A stretch of 64,000 bases of DNA from Hexactinellida sp. DTS-2022 (GCA_028753945.1 JAPNXP010000001.1:4578501-4642500), one strand, 5' to 3'. Shown: positions 22,207 through 33,399, counted from the first letter of the stretch. The notes: generated by a model not told the origin, from the sequence alone. Made by a program: numbers and translations.

Positions 22207-22721
22207 TTAGACAAAATTTGAAAAGAAAAATAATAATCAAAGTAGTGAATTCAGAACTGGCCCACTAGACATAAGTCGTAACAGTAAATGTTCTTTTTAA
22301 TTGAGCAGACGAAAATTTGTTCACAGTAAGCAGACTGACTGCAGTTATATCTTCTTCATAAGGATAAGATTACGTATTATTGTATTAGAATAAAGCTAAG
22401 CCAGCTGCCATTCGACAGGACAAAGAGGGACAGTAGATCGTGGAGTTGAAAGGGTTATTTTCCTTTGTTACAGACATTCTCTCTAATAATCTAGTAGTTG
22501 AGGTGGACAGTACAGAGATATGGTTATTAACCACATAATACGGAAAGATAAAATGATACGGTAGGTACTTTGATTATAAGCTGAATACGTATTAATAAAT
22601 AATATTTAGACAAAGCCTTAAAGTGAAAGCTTCTAAATGGTATCTCCATCTGAAGGGATTTCACAAGATTTTTCTCCAATCAGAACTTATATTAATCAGA
22701 TCCCAGAAATTATCCCATCAC

Positions 22722-22799
22722 CTCCACGCGGGAGTTCAGTCTATCCACTCGGCCTTTGAGGATACCAAAGCGGATCCCGAGGTCGGAAGCTTCAGTTAA
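22722..22799 (-). CDS. Candidate 78-bp internal exon (uncertain)
   Basis: Between CTTGCTCCAG| and |GTGATG lies an open 78-nt stretch (26 codons), reading LTEASDLGIRFG then ILKGRVDRLNSRVE, more GC-rich than its surroundings and helix-like. Its length is a multiple of three and both borders are phase 0, so it does not fit the phase-2 junction between exons 1 and 2 of the LEM-kinase gene. It could belong to an alternative transcript, to a separate nested gene, or be chance. Confidence 0.25.
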
Positions 22800-22821
22800 C
22801 TGGAGCAAGTATATCATAATT

Positions 22822-22974
22822 CAGGGTTTTTTTTAAGGCCGATCTTGGTGTAAAATTTGCACCAATAATTTTTGGAGTTACACCACGATTCGGGTCGGCC
22901 TGGGCCGCTGCAGTGTTGAGTTACACCAAGGCCGCGCTGAGTTTCATCAAGGTCTCAACCTTAAAAAAAACCTG
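22822..22974. repeat. hAT-type MITE
   Basis: 153 bp, ends CAGGGTTTTTTTTAAGG and CCTTAAAAAAAACCTG, flanked by TCATAATT and TTATAATT (7 of 8 match). Confidence 0.75.
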
Positions 22975-23193
22975 TTATAATTGCATTCTAAATTATAATA
23001 TATACAGCAGTGTATAATATACAGCCATCTATAAGTACGCTCCTAATCCTGGTTTGACCAAATTTTCATACGCCTAAATCATATTAATGTTACGGAATAT
23101 GAGAAGATTGCAATTTTTCGCGCTCGTAATTAAAATTTTCCTAATCATACTCCCATTGGAGCGTCTCGCGCTCCTGGAAAATTATTTGATATA

Positions 23194-23310
23194 CAGTAGA
23201 CCCTCGCTAATCCGAACAGTGGTGTTTTGATTCAAAGTCTTCTGTTCCAATTAGTGAAATAATACATTTTCTATGGGGCATTTATAAATGGGAACCTCGA
23301 TAATCCGAAC
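23194..23310. repeat. Pogo/Tigger-type MITE fragment
   Basis: Left end CAGTAGACCCTCGCTAATCC with TA before it and the family interior; the right end has been lost. Confidence 0.65.
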
Positions 23311-24157
23311 CAAGAAAAATTGATAAGCAGCGTATTTTAGTATCACTAGAAGCGCAATTTTCATAGAATAACATATCCAAAATCCGCTAAAATCCGTTGG
23401 GAAAAGATTTTTATGCGGGTGGCAGTGTCGGCCATTTCAAAGTAAATCGCCGACATTTCCGTAACTAACTTTCTCAAATCAAATATAATCAACTTAAAAT
23501 CACCATATTTGTACTGAGGCTAACTGAGCGTAAAAATACAGCAATTTTATATATCACATGACACGGGCGTCCCACGGCTCTGAAAACTCTCCGGCCAAAC
23601 AGTTAAAGTGGTCGGCCAAAACCGGACCCTCCTATATAATATAGTAGAATAAATTAAACTGGTCCGGCCATGGCCGGACCGCGTGCTACGCCTATGCATG
23701 ACTTATCTGCTTATCTACCTTGTAACGATGTTTGCCAATGATTGGATATGTTTCGTCCTGAATCATTGGAAAGAGCAGCTCATATTTAGATAACTTCAAT
23801 TCCTTCCTAGCTAATAATATTACGTAAGTATATTCCGAATATAATTAAATAAATTTACCTTACAACAGCTTATTGTAATATTACTGGCGCCCCGTACATA
23901 ACAATCTCTGAGATATTCACTCATTATGGTTCCATTAACATCTCACAGTCTGTAGGTATAACTATATTCCTTACACTCGCAGAGAGATTGAATACCAGTG
24001 AAATGTTATAATCATAACCTTATCAAGTATCAATAAGGCAGGAGTATTTAACTGATACACATATTATTATATTATTGTGTAACGTATACACAGCAAGCTA
24101 TGTCTACTGAACTCTGGGTTCATAGATAAATACCTGCTTGACGTATGAATGATAATA
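23311..24157. other. Intron 1 of LEM-kinase gene, 5' part
   Basis: Around 23570-23690 a TCCGGCCA(A)A(C) motif recurs in both directions (palindromic GC-rich patch, likely an old MITE). No exon recognised. Confidence 0.35.
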
Positions 24158-24355
24158 CAGTCGGGTTTGCTTATTGTAAACAATTTTTCGTCTCAGGTTA
24201 TTTTATTATGAACATTCAAGGGACCAAATTTGTGTCCATAATATAGATTATAGACTTCATGATAAGCGAATTCAACTTATTATAAACCCTACTATGCAAG
24301 TTGTAAATTGGGACCATCGGGCTTGTTCTTAATAAAGAAATGTTCTTATTGACTG
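24158..24355. repeat. Mariner/pogo-type MITE
   Basis: 198 bp, CAGTCGGGTTTGCTTATTG at the left and GTTCTTATTGACTG at the right, TA on both sides. It lies about 50 bp downstream of the exon 1 donor. Confidence 0.7.
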
Positions 24356-24403
24356 TATTAGTGTGGTGTACCTAACAAGCATAGTAAATAGGCTACTTTG
24401 TAC

Positions 24404-24804
24404 CTTAACGTTCGCTCAGAAGTGCGCTTAGGAGGCGGGTCGCGATACAGTCCGTCTGAGAAGCACTTCTCATCGGAAAATGAATAAGTTTCACTGTCGG
24501 ACCGCTTCAATCTCTTTGAGTTCCGTTTCGTACTTGTCAGTGAGTTGTCTTGTCTGGTATCAGAAGAGGAACGCTTTAGCGCGGCTGTTCTCTTGGGTAT
24601 AGAGTTAGGCGGAGATTTGGGTGGTGAGGACTGTTTCTTGTTGATAGTCTTCTTCTGAGGCTTCCTATACCCGCTCTCCTCCCTCCTCTTCCAGAGATTG
24701 ATGTATAGATGCCGAGTCGAGTCGTTGATTGGGCCGTGGTCGATTCCTGCCTCTTTCAGACAGATCTTCAGCTCATTGTCACTCATGTCGCAGTTCGCAG
24801 ACAT
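24404..24804 (-). CDS. LEM domain exon, predicted exon 1 of LEM-TKL kinase
   Basis: ATG at 24804. Residues about 6-46 are a LEM domain: MSDNELKICLKEAGIDHGPI, then NDSTRHLYINLWKRR, with the GPI..STR..Y core. LEM domains bind BAF and tether inner-nuclear-membrane or nuclear proteins to chromatin. A Lys/Arg/Ser-rich tail follows, with nuclear-localisation-like basic clusters (KRNSKRLKR). The frame runs to TTAAG|GTACAAAG, a donor in phase 2, which matches the phase-2 acceptor of the kinase exon at 19457. Exons of 401, 523, 356 and 328 nt total 1608 nt, exactly 536 codons with stop. No transmembrane helix is seen, unlike emerin or MAN1. LEM identity is strong; linkage to the kinase is inference across a 4.9 kb intron. 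Confidence 0.75.
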
Positions 24805-25327
24805 TTATTATAGTTCTATAAAGACGACAAGGCAAATGGGATATTATATAGGTGGGGCATGGCATACTCGCGCGTGTGGGATTATTCTCTCACTGAAGTC
24901 GAGAATAAGTATAAGCCTACTCTGTAATGGAACCAATGGTAGAATTAGTGAATTAGTATATAAAAGCCATATTTTGAATATATAATCAAATTCGTATGGC
25001 AACTATAGCTGTACACCAGTAATACTTGATTTATAAAATTACTGGAAATGGCTAACTAATATCCAGGGAATTAGAATAATAACTATTTAGTATCCATAAA
25101 TGATGAAATAATATAATTGGACAAGTAAGCTCCAATATTTTGAACAAAGATCTTACATACAGGAACTAGTCTAGAAATTTCCTATACAATTGAAAATCAA
25201 TAAATAAAGAATATACGTTTATTAGATAGTTCTTGTTTTTTCTATTCATTAGTTGTAATCAAAATTTGTGCAAATTCACTCTACATTGTATACTAAGGAC
25301 CCCTCGAAATGCAATCGTTTCACCATA
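24805..25327. promoter_or_regulatory. Upstream region of LEM gene
   Basis: About 500 bp of AT-rich DNA with no repeat; the likely promoter side. Nothing specific recognised. Confidence 0.25.
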
Positions 25328-25625
25328 CAGTAGATGCCGGATATAAGAACATTCTACTGGAAAAACGGTTGCAATCTATAATTTATGCCGGTTACAGGCC
25401 GTAGCTAGAGTATGTAATTCAGGGGGGCAAGTGCAGGGAGTCGGGGGGGCAAGTGGGGGACGAATAACTCTATTTACTATAACGAACACTTCCTAATTCT
25501 CTTGGGAGGGGGGGCGAGAGGTACTTTTGGGGGGGCAGTCGCCTCCCCTCGCCCCCCCGTAGCTACGTGCCTGGCCGGTTATAAGAACATTATATGCAGT
25601 TCCCTACGATGTTCCTATAACCAAG
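25328..25625. repeat. Mariner-type MITE, CAGTAGATGCCGGATATAAG family, interrupted
   Basis: Starts CAGTAGATGCCGGATATAAG after TA and resumes as GGTTATAAGAACATTATATG. A complete copy of this family is at 50903-51076. It is split by the hAT-type MITE at 25395-25573. Confidence 0.7.
25395..25573. repeat. hAT-type MITE, G-run interior
   Basis: 179 bp, ends CAGGCCGTAGCTAG and GTAGCTACGTGCCTG, flanked by a perfect 8-bp duplication GCCGGTTA. The interior has several G7-G8 and C7 runs. Confidence 0.85.
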
Positions 25626-25947
25626 GTTTCATCCAGACTTGCGCAACGCGCCTCGAGGCGCGTGTTTTTAAAGAAAACAAAGTATGTAGATCGATTGAAT
25701 AACTTATAAACCAAATAAGTTTACCAAAATAGTAAATTAATTTGATGCAAAATCTCTCTGCATCAAATGGATTTCGGGTAGTAACATTTTTCTTGCATTT
25801 GGGAATCGAGTATTCATAACCAGTGGTGTATTCCTATTTTAAAAAGTGGGGGAACGGTGTTATAACATAGGTGACTTTTATGCTAAGTCATCAACATAAA
25901 AATTGAAAAATTGATTTTATGATTCAAAACGATAGAGAATAAAATAC

Positions 25948-26575
25948 TAGGGCCGAATAACGAATATTCGAAATGTAACGAACGAACCTTTTTTTATAGG
26001 AACGAATATTCGAATAATCGTTAGTTATGATGACTAAGCATTAAATCAAATTCAAGGCTTAAAATACAGTAGAAAATAGTTTTCTATTTGTGTCAGGCTT
26101 GGACCGGGTCACTACCGGGTCCGGCTTGGACCGGGTCACTACCGGGTCCGGCTTGGACCGGGTCACCGGATCATCGGGTCACCCGGGTCACTTAATCTTG
26201 ATTTGACCCGGTTCTTCCTAGTAATGCTAATAAAATTTCATTGGTTTGTAGAATTATAAAACTTAGATTCATCTAATATAGTAGGCGTTTAATAGTTATG
26301 GACATAGTACTTCAATTGAAATTTCTTTGGTATCGCTGGTCACAGTATACTTACTTACCGGGTCATCGGGTCACCGGGTCAGAACTTACCGGATCAGCGG
26401 GCCAGAACTTATCGGGTCACCGGGGCTGAGCTTACTGGGTAAACCGGGTCACCGGGTCATGAAATCATGACCCGGTCCAAAGCTGATTTGTGATTTATCC
26501 GTTTCATTCTAATATTCCTTCAAACAAATATTCGTTTCGAAACGAACGAATATTCGATATCTTAATTTCAGCCCT
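25948..26575. repeat. MITE with CGAATATTCG ends, host of a nested hAT MITE
   Basis: Left TAGGGCCGAATAACGAATAT and right CGAATATTCGATATCTTAAT..CAGCCCTA are inverted. GAACGAA(TATTCG) motifs sit inside both ends. The centre is occupied by 26094-26485. Confidence 0.6.
26094..26485. repeat. hAT-type MITE with CCGGGTCA tandem interior
   Basis: 392 bp, ends CAGGCTTGGACCGGGTCA and TGACCCGGTCCAAAGCTG, flanked by ATTTGTGT and ATTTGTGA (7 of 8). Both flanks of the interior are built from many copies of ACCGGGTCA/ACCGGGTCC; the middle is ordinary AT-rich sequence. Confidence 0.8.
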
Positions 26576-26985
26576 ATAAAAAACCATCTAAAGAAAGCCT
26601 TAATAATTCCTCTCCAAAAAAAGTCCTCGCTTGATTCAAACTACTGGCCTATTGCAAATCTGCCTTTTTTATCCAAAGTTCTCGAGAAGATAATATATAT
26701 GCAACTAGAAAATTACTTATCTAGAAACAATCTTTACCCTTTGATGCAATCGGCATACAAAAGCACCACACTACAGAAACATTACTTATCAAGTTATTGT
26801 CTTGATAAGTAATGGCTGTCTTCTGGATGAAGGTCGTAACTCAGTGCTAACTCTTCTTGACCTTTCCAGTGCTTTTGACACTGTAGATCATGATATATCG
26901 ATATTCTTTTAGAGCGCCTACAATCTCGTTTTGGGCTTACTGGCAGCGTACTTTATTGGATTAAGTCCATTTCACACAAAGAAGC
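26573..26985 (+). pseudogene. LINE reverse-transcriptase fragment
   Basis: Reads, with frame changes and stops, NYWPIANLPFLSKVLEKII, then QLENYLSRNNL, QSAYKS, and in another frame LLDLSSAFDTVDHDI-like and LERLQSRFGLTGSVL. These are RT motifs 1-3 of jockey/CR1-like non-LTR elements. Both ends are missing, so it is a dead 5'- and 3'-truncated piece. Confidence 0.75.
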
Positions 26986-27132
26986 AGGGTTGCCAACTTT
27001 TTTAAAAGCCCAAAGCGTGATATTTTGTCCTTTTTAAAAAAAAAGCGTGAGAAATGATTTTCCACCTCAATCTATACTATTAAAACACAAAGCTGGGTGT
27101 ATATATATATACTAGCGCGCTTCGCTTGCTAG

Positions 27133-27368
27133 CAGGCCTTCATCTGGGTGCGCGGGGCGCACCCAGGGGTGCGTGATTTTATGAAAAATGTTGGAAGGGT
27201 GCGTGAAATTGGAATTAATTTGGGTGCGCACTGCGCACCCAGAGTATTTTTAATACTAATTTTGGTCTTTTTTTGGTAAATGTACTATTTTTGGTAAATT
27301 TGGGTGCGCGATTGTAAAATCAACATCACCTAGGGTGCGCGGATCTCTTAGGACCAGATGAAGGCCTG
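27133..27368. repeat. hAT-type MITE in the left arm only
   Basis: 236 bp, ends CAGGCCTTCATCTGG and CCAGATGAAGGCCTG, flanked by a perfect 8-bp duplication CTTGCTAG. Absent from the right arm, so it inserted after the arms formed. Confidence 0.9.
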
Positions 27369-28002
27369 CTTGCTAGGTCGCTTCGCGGCAGATCACAACC
27401 ACACACACCAACCGCTTCGCGGTTGGTGTGTGGTTTATACACTTCTAACATTGATTATAAAACGTAAATAGGCCTATATAGTCAAAATTAATAATGTGAA
27501 ATTTTAGTGATTACGTCATCATGCGACAATGAGTTAGCATATTGGCAATCTGGTGTGACCAACGTGTCCGCATCATTAATGTACATGTTCTATTAAATTT
27601 TAAGATTTTATCTCTTAGAGGGCGCGAATTATGTGCGATTAAGTGAATTTTCAGGGTTCTCGAAATGTGACAATGACGTCATAACTTGTCGAGGTGTGAG
27701 AAATTTTGAGTGGAAACCTCAACTTGTTGGCGGGTGCCAAAAGTTACCCCTATATGCCAAACATCACATTTGGAACCGTCCACTTTCTTCAATCAACTCG
27801 GAACATACATACAAATATATACAGTACACCCTCGCTAATTCGAACAGAGGTGTTCCGATTCAAAAATCTTCTCTTCCGATTAGTGAAGTAATGCATTTTC
27901 TATGGGCATCTATAAATGAGAATCTCGATAATCCGAACCTTGGACAAACCTTCCGCACTAAACATCTAGTGTACTCATATAGGAGGTAACAAAAAGTACA
28001 CA

Positions 28003-28130
28003 GATCATGATCCTTAGGAAGTACACAGATCATGATCCTTAGAAAGTACACAGATCATTATCCTTAGAAAGTACACCTTAGAAAGAACACATATCATGAC
28101 CCTTAGAAAGTACACAGATCGTACACCATT
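28003..28130. repeat. Tandem repeat, unit about 24 bp
   Basis: About five copies of AGTACACAGATCATGATCCTTAG with small changes. The right arm holds about three copies in reverse (29225-29315), so copy number differs between arms. Confidence 0.8.
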
Positions 28131-28175
28131 ATAGGCTTGTCTCGAAATATTTGGTCCGTGTTGTTTTTCAACTTG

Positions 28176-29194
28176 AGGTGCGTAGCACCGATCCTTCCAA
28201 ATCAACCGAGGCCGAAGGGCTCGTTTCTAATAAATATGCATTTTCTAAAACCGATAAATATGAAGTTAATTTAACAACAACATTGATTTTAACCATTAAG
28301 TACTTCTTTTGTTTGGTCCCTCACGCATTACAACTATTTAAAAAAATATGGTTTCACTGAATCTCTTCCCTACAGACTAATTGGTATATTATTGCACGAC
28401 GGTCACTACCAATCAGTGTTCCCTATAATTTTCGGGATGCAGGACTTCTGACGGGGGGTTTAGCCAAAATTCCTGGAGGGGCAAACAATTCCAAAAGAAA
28501 TTTTTCGGGGAGTTCACTTTTAAAATGAAATTTATATAACACGAGCCCTTCGGTCTCGGTTGCTTTCCGACGGATCGGTGCTACGCACCTCAAGTTAACG
28601 GCCAAAAGTCGGCCATATCCCTCACCATTTCCACCATGGAAGATGTTGTATACATCCCTTTCTACCATTTTCAATAATTTTAGGTTGTGTACCAATAATA
28701 GCCGTTGAAAGCTTACTTCTAGGTAGATTTTGAATTTTGAGGTATTTGTTTACCTATTTTTGTAAGCAACAACAACAAATATTCATACTTGAAATATATA
28801 AATGCGAAATTCGAAATCAGGATACTTGTTTACCTATTATAATATCTGGAACTTAGTCTCTATCTCAATTATACACGCGGTTTCTATTCCCCCATCACTT
28901 TAATACAATCCGGACAAACACACAAACACATAAACAAACAAACAAACAACAATCGAGTTTAAAAAATATAGAATTAAGTAGAAGAAGCAATTTATTTATA
29001 CCAAATTGGTGACCCTCTAATTTTCTGGGACCTTGATTAAACACGACTTTTTTCGGGGACTCTAGGGGGAAAAATGCTATTTTTCGGAGGATCCCCTGAA
29101 AGAATCCTTAGAGGGAACACTGCTACCAATAAGCCAAATCTCAATGTTGAAAATGTAAACCCGGACCAAAAATGTCTGAAATATTTGGTCCGGC
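28176..29194. repeat. Spacer of the inverted repeat, composite repeat family
   Basis: Contains GGTGCGTAGCACC hairpins in opposite directions (28176-28260 and 28545-28600), a single minisatellite-like unit (28695-28840, ACAACAACAAATATTC), and a tail with CCCCATCACTTTAATACAAT followed by a CAAA run (28880-28960). The same parts in the same order recur at 59.72-60.11 kb, and the minisatellite part at 38.4-39.3 kb. Confidence 0.6.
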
Positions 29195-29953
29195 CGGACC
29201 AAAAACAACACGGACTGAATAATTCGAGACAAGCCTATAATGGTGTACGATCTGTGTACTTCCTAAGGATCATGATCTGTGTACCTAAGGAATAAGGATC
29301 ATGATCTGTGTACTTTTTGTTACCTCCTATATGAGTACACTAGATGTTTAGTGCGGAAGGTTTGTCCAAGGTTCGGATTATCGAGATTCTCATTTATAGA
29401 TGCCCATAGAAAATGCATTACTTCACTAATCGGAAGAGAAGATTTTTGAATCGGAACACCTCTGTTCGAATTAGCGAGGGTGTACTGTATATATTTGTAT
29501 GTATGTTCCGAGTTGATTGAAGAAAGTGGACGGTTCCAAATGTGATGTTTGGCATATAGGGGTAACTTTTGGCACCCGCCAACAAGTTGAGGTTTCCACT
29601 CAAAATTTCTCACACCTCGACAAGTTATGACGTCATTGTCACATTTCGAGAACCCTGAAAATTCACTTAATCGCACATAATTCGCGCCCTCTAAGAGATA
29701 AAATCTTAAAATTTAATAGAACATGTACATTAATGATGCGGACACGTTGGTCACACCAGATTGCCAATATGCTAACTCATTGTCGCATGATGACGTAATC
29801 ACTAAAATTTCACATCATTAATTTTGACTATTTAGGCCTATTTACGTTTTATAATCAATGTTAGAAGTGTATAAACCACACACCAACCGCGAAGCGGTTG
29901 GTGTGTGTGGTTGTGATCTGCCGCGAAGCGACCTAGCAAGCGAAGCGCACTAG
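29195..29953. repeat. Right arm of the 2.8 kb inverted repeat
   Basis: Reverse complement of 27391-28175 with few differences, ending CCTAGCAAGCGAAGCGCACTAGT. It also contains the pogo/Tigger-type MITE. Confidence 0.8.
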
Positions 29954-30108
29954 TATTATTAAAATACACAATTTTTGTCTTCTATAAATATTTACACATT
30001 TAGACTCACACAAGAATGAATAGCATGTTACAAAAATATAATTAAGATTTTACACGAGCAATAATTAAAGTAGTCCTGCTGTTGGAGCAATGGTTACCTC
30101 TCCTCTCT

Positions 30109-31995
30109 TCATAGCCTGCTTCTGTACCTCTCCATAAATGGCTTTATTTTATCATTAATATGAACAAACCTTTTGCGTCGTTTAATTAGCAGGACTATTA
30201 TTCCTATGCCCAAAACTATATTTATGAACATTATTACCATTTCCCCAATAAATGCAAATGTAAGTTCTATGAGAGCAAAGATACCAGTTATCGTGGGCAC
30301 ATGGCCTACTTAATATACGGCCGTGTATGTCACCGAGAAGGCCAAAAAAATAGAAGGCCAGATTATAAATTTCATTATAGGATAAACTATGCCTCCTATT
30401 GTTATTATTTGGGTTGTATATGGGGTAATCAACCATCGCGAGTCCAATGGAACCACTTTTGAGAATCTCAGATTTGTGGTTAAGCTGTTTAGGCGCCATT
30501 TCATGGTGACGGTAACAATTTATGGTAAAATGAAAAAAAATTCAAATATCTTAAATTTCATTTTCTTCCTACTTTCAAATAATTTTATAATAGGAATACT
30601 AAATAGGGATATATTTCATACCGCAAAGGCTACTAAATCACAAAATGGCGACATTCAAATTTTTTTAAAAAATTATAAAGCAACCACATGCTAAATTACA
30701 AGTAGTATCCGAGTTACAACTTACCATTTTCGTCCATAAAATGTATATAATTGCTTGTTTATACATATTCATACACATTATATATTCGGAAAATGTAAAC
30801 TAAGTATATTAGCAAATTATCTTCATTTTCTCGTAGTTCTTTAGACTCGAATTGTAAATTTTGTATATTTGTGGTGTCATCATTAAATGGCGCCTAAACA
30901 GCTTAACCACAAATCTGAGATTCTCAAAAGTGGTTCCATTGGACTCGCAATGGGTGATTACCCCATACATAACCCAAATAATAACAATAGAAGGCATAGT
31001 TTATCCTATAATGAAATTTATAATCTGGCCTTCTATTTTTTTGGCCTTCTCGGTGACATACACGGCCGTATATTAAGTAGGCCATGGTGGGCATCAGGTT
31101 ATAATCTCTTCTGGGACTTTTATGATAGGAAAGTAACCGAGAGAGATATAGTGTAGGAAACATGAGTTATTTCCCAACATGTTGAAAGGTACAGAAAAGG
31201 CTTCGAGGCAGCACCCAATTACTAATAATGAGAAAAGAAACAATGTAAGAACCTGGGCAAAGAAAAACTGCCTGACAGCGCTTTTTTTACTCAAATAATC
31301 TGTTTCATTTGAATGAATTCGCGCTTCATTCCTTCTCCCTTTGAGCAACAGGTAGAACTTGTGAGATGTAGACATGTAAATACTAAAGTCGATCACAATT
31401 ATAGGGAATAGTATTAACTGTTCGAAGTACCTTGTTTGTAGGAAAAACGTTAAGGATACTTTCAAGATAAACTGAATCACTATGTACACGATGTATTTCC
31501 GTATGTGTTGATGGTAAGGATAGTTTATAAATAAGCGCCTTAGAATGACATAAAACAGAGATATTATTATTGGAAACATTGTCAACATGACTATACCTAT
31601 AGCCATTGCTCTGAATATGGGAAAAGTGTGCCTGTTATCGAGCTGGTTAGGCCAGAGTCCCAGATAATGCAGGAATTTGAAAGAACAACTTCATTCCTAA
31701 ATTTATGTGTAAAGTCGTATTCTGCAATTAGTGCGGTTTGCATCGATGCGTTAGTTATTAACTCTGTAATTGACAAAAATAGAATGAAGCTATAAACTGT
31801 TGATTTAATCCGAAGATTCTTCTTAACCTTAACCAGATCCACTAGATATCCAGTATAAGCAGGTACATTTCGTATATCTCTCCAGTTCATATATTTCAGA
31901 TATGTGTAATAGGATATTACGATTAGAGACGCTACCGTGTAGGGAATTATGAGTAGAGGAATGATCCCGTCTACTATGTGATGGTATGAAATCAT
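30109..31995 (-). pseudogene. Seven-helix membrane receptor-like gene, frameshifted and MITE-broken
   Basis: The minus strand gives three pieces. 31597-31995 begins with an ATG and holds helices 1-2 (GIIPLLIIPYTVASLIVI, STVYSFILFLSITELI). 31094-31606 is in another frame and holds helices 3-6 (MAIGIVMLTMFPIIISLFY, IVYIVIQFILKVSLTFFL, FFFAQVLTLFLFSLLVIG). 30109-30300 holds helix 7 (IGEMVIMFINIVLGIGIIVLLI) and a basic tail. A one-base shift near 31600-31620 separates the first two; the MITE at 30300-31086 separates the last. No hallmark motif identifies the family. The same overall plan as the intact protein at 7229-8338 suggests a large lineage-specific receptor set, but similarity between them was not measured. 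An intron in place of either break is possible for the 31.6 kb shift only. Confidence 0.6.
30300..31086. mobile_element. Long-palindrome MITE, CATGGCCTAC family, copy A
   Basis: 787 bp, ends CATGGCCTACTTAATATACG and CGTATATTAAGTAGGCCATG, flanked by a perfect 7-bp duplication GTGGGCA. Almost the whole element is two inverted arms of about 390 bp. No coding capacity. End sequence and duplication length match the P-type elements at 42226 and 46795 (CATAGCCTAC, 7 bp). Confidence 0.9.
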
Positions 31996-32214
31996 CTGGT
32001 ATTATGGTAAAGTGTGGAATATATTGGTTTCGATGCAGCAGTTTCATATTTATACATTTCAAATCATTTGTCATCATCATCCTTAGTCCTAAGAACGTCT
32101 TACACTGGTAAATAATTAGAATAATTTATTGAGATTTATTGATTGACTTTTTAGAGTGCTTCTTCTTGTAAAAACGTTGCAGTAGAATACTACTATAGTT
32201 TATACTATAAGATG

Positions 32215-32502
32215 CAGTGGCGCAAACAGGGGGGGCGCGGGGGGGCGTGCGCCCCCCCGTAAAAAGTTGAAGGGGGGCAACGTTAATGGTGCGGGTGTTA
32301 CCGTGCCCTCTGGATAAAAAATATAAGGTTCAATATAATTTAGGATAGTAAAATCTACGTATAATTCATTCAAAAATGTCATTTGTTGCAATCAAATTTT
32401 TTCCTGGGGGGCAAGCCCCCCAGATCCCAAAAAAATCGCTCGCTACACTCGCTCCGCGCACCCCCAACTTAAACCTCAGACTTGTAAAATTTTGCGCCTA
32501 TG
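32215..32502. repeat. hAT-type MITE
   Basis: 288 bp, ends CAGTGGCGCAAAC and TTTTGCGCCTATG, flanked by a perfect 8-bp duplication ATAAGATG. G- and C-runs in the interior. Ends are similar to those of 56569-56733. Confidence 0.85.
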
Positions 32503-33399
32503 ATAAGATGCACAGTTCTAAAATCGTTATGTCGGACTTTCGGCCGTATGTAGCAGTAGCAGCCTGACTAGACCATTGACGATGTGTTATTTCAAATCTA
32601 GACAGGAGATAGAAAATATTCCGGAGATGTTGCAGTTCAAAGCCGGATTTCTCAATTTCGTTTTTGTTCGTCAGTTATATCGAAATTTGTGTTCTGATCC
32701 AGTCACTCTTTTATATGTACTTTGAATTACAAATTGTAAATCTAAAATTACAGCTGTGCCGACAGCATATTCCTTTGAGGCACTATATTTTGGTGGTTAG
32801 TGGATTGATAGTGCATCCAAAGAAAATGGTGTCTGCACAGCTGTAATTTTAGACTTTTTCGTCATGTCATCATCACTATAATGTGCTAAACCATTTCAGA
32901 AAGGTTTTCGCAAGGTTACGACCCTCAGTGTCTTGGAAGTTTCCTTTTAGTCCACTTAATTTCATAGATCTCTAGTTCCAGTTTGAGGCGGCGCAAGGAT
33001 TTCGGCAGGGTGATATCAAGAGTGACGCTGTATAAAACAAATTGCATGCAGTTACATTTGTATGATGGGATTTATTTTTTCCACAATTAGCAAATAGCAG
33101 CTAACAAAATAGTAGATCCTGAGGGAAGCTAAAATGTATAATAGTTCTGTCTACTATTCGAGTAAATAGAGGGTATTCATTTTCATTTTCGAGGGAAAGA
33201 AGTATGTATCAAGGCTGGATTCGGTAAACCATCGTGCGCTACTAATGGCAGTTAACGGTTACAGATTTGATGAACCAGTTAGTCGGTCTGTTAGATATAC
33301 TGTGTAAATGTGTGATTCTTGCATAAAAGAGTAAATTATATAATTTTGTTTAGTTTTTAACGTAAAGTTTCAGTGGCTACATCTTTTTCTAACTTGTTT
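32503..33399. other. Non-coding with one short inverted repeat
   Basis: 32739-32855 repeats the TCTAAAATTACAGCTGTGC...GCACAGCTGTAATTTTAGA element of 9349-9458. The remainder shows no gene. Confidence 0.5.

Larger units (their letters stand above)
27109..28175. repeat. Left arm of a 2.8 kb inverted repeat
   Basis: Outer end ACTAGCGCGCTTCGCTTGCT, then a strong hairpin (ACCAACCGC-TTCG-CGGTTGGT with GTGTG(T) flanks) at about 27410-27435, then about 740 bp that pair with 29195-29953. The arm includes a pogo/Tigger-type MITE (from 27828) and a short tandem repeat. No real gene: the readable frames are mirrored in both arms. End style (TATTAAAACACAAAG, hairpin, CTAG) recalls Helitron ends, but no clean TC..CTRR pair was confirmed. 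Confidence 0.75.

Noticed and set aside
28003..28205. Frame rich in a repeated Met-Ile-Cys-Val pattern
   Set aside because: Product of the 24-bp tandem repeat, multiple of three by chance.
27633..29676. Identical 118-residue frames in both directions at 27633-27989 and 29320-29676
   Set aside because: They are the two arms of the inverted repeat read in opposite directions and run through a MITE; no domain or start context supports a gene.
30389..31163. Several overlapping 60-105 residue frames
   Set aside because: They lie inside the palindromic MITE (787 bp) and repeat at 40.1, 46.4 and 63.4 kb; repeat-derived, not genes.
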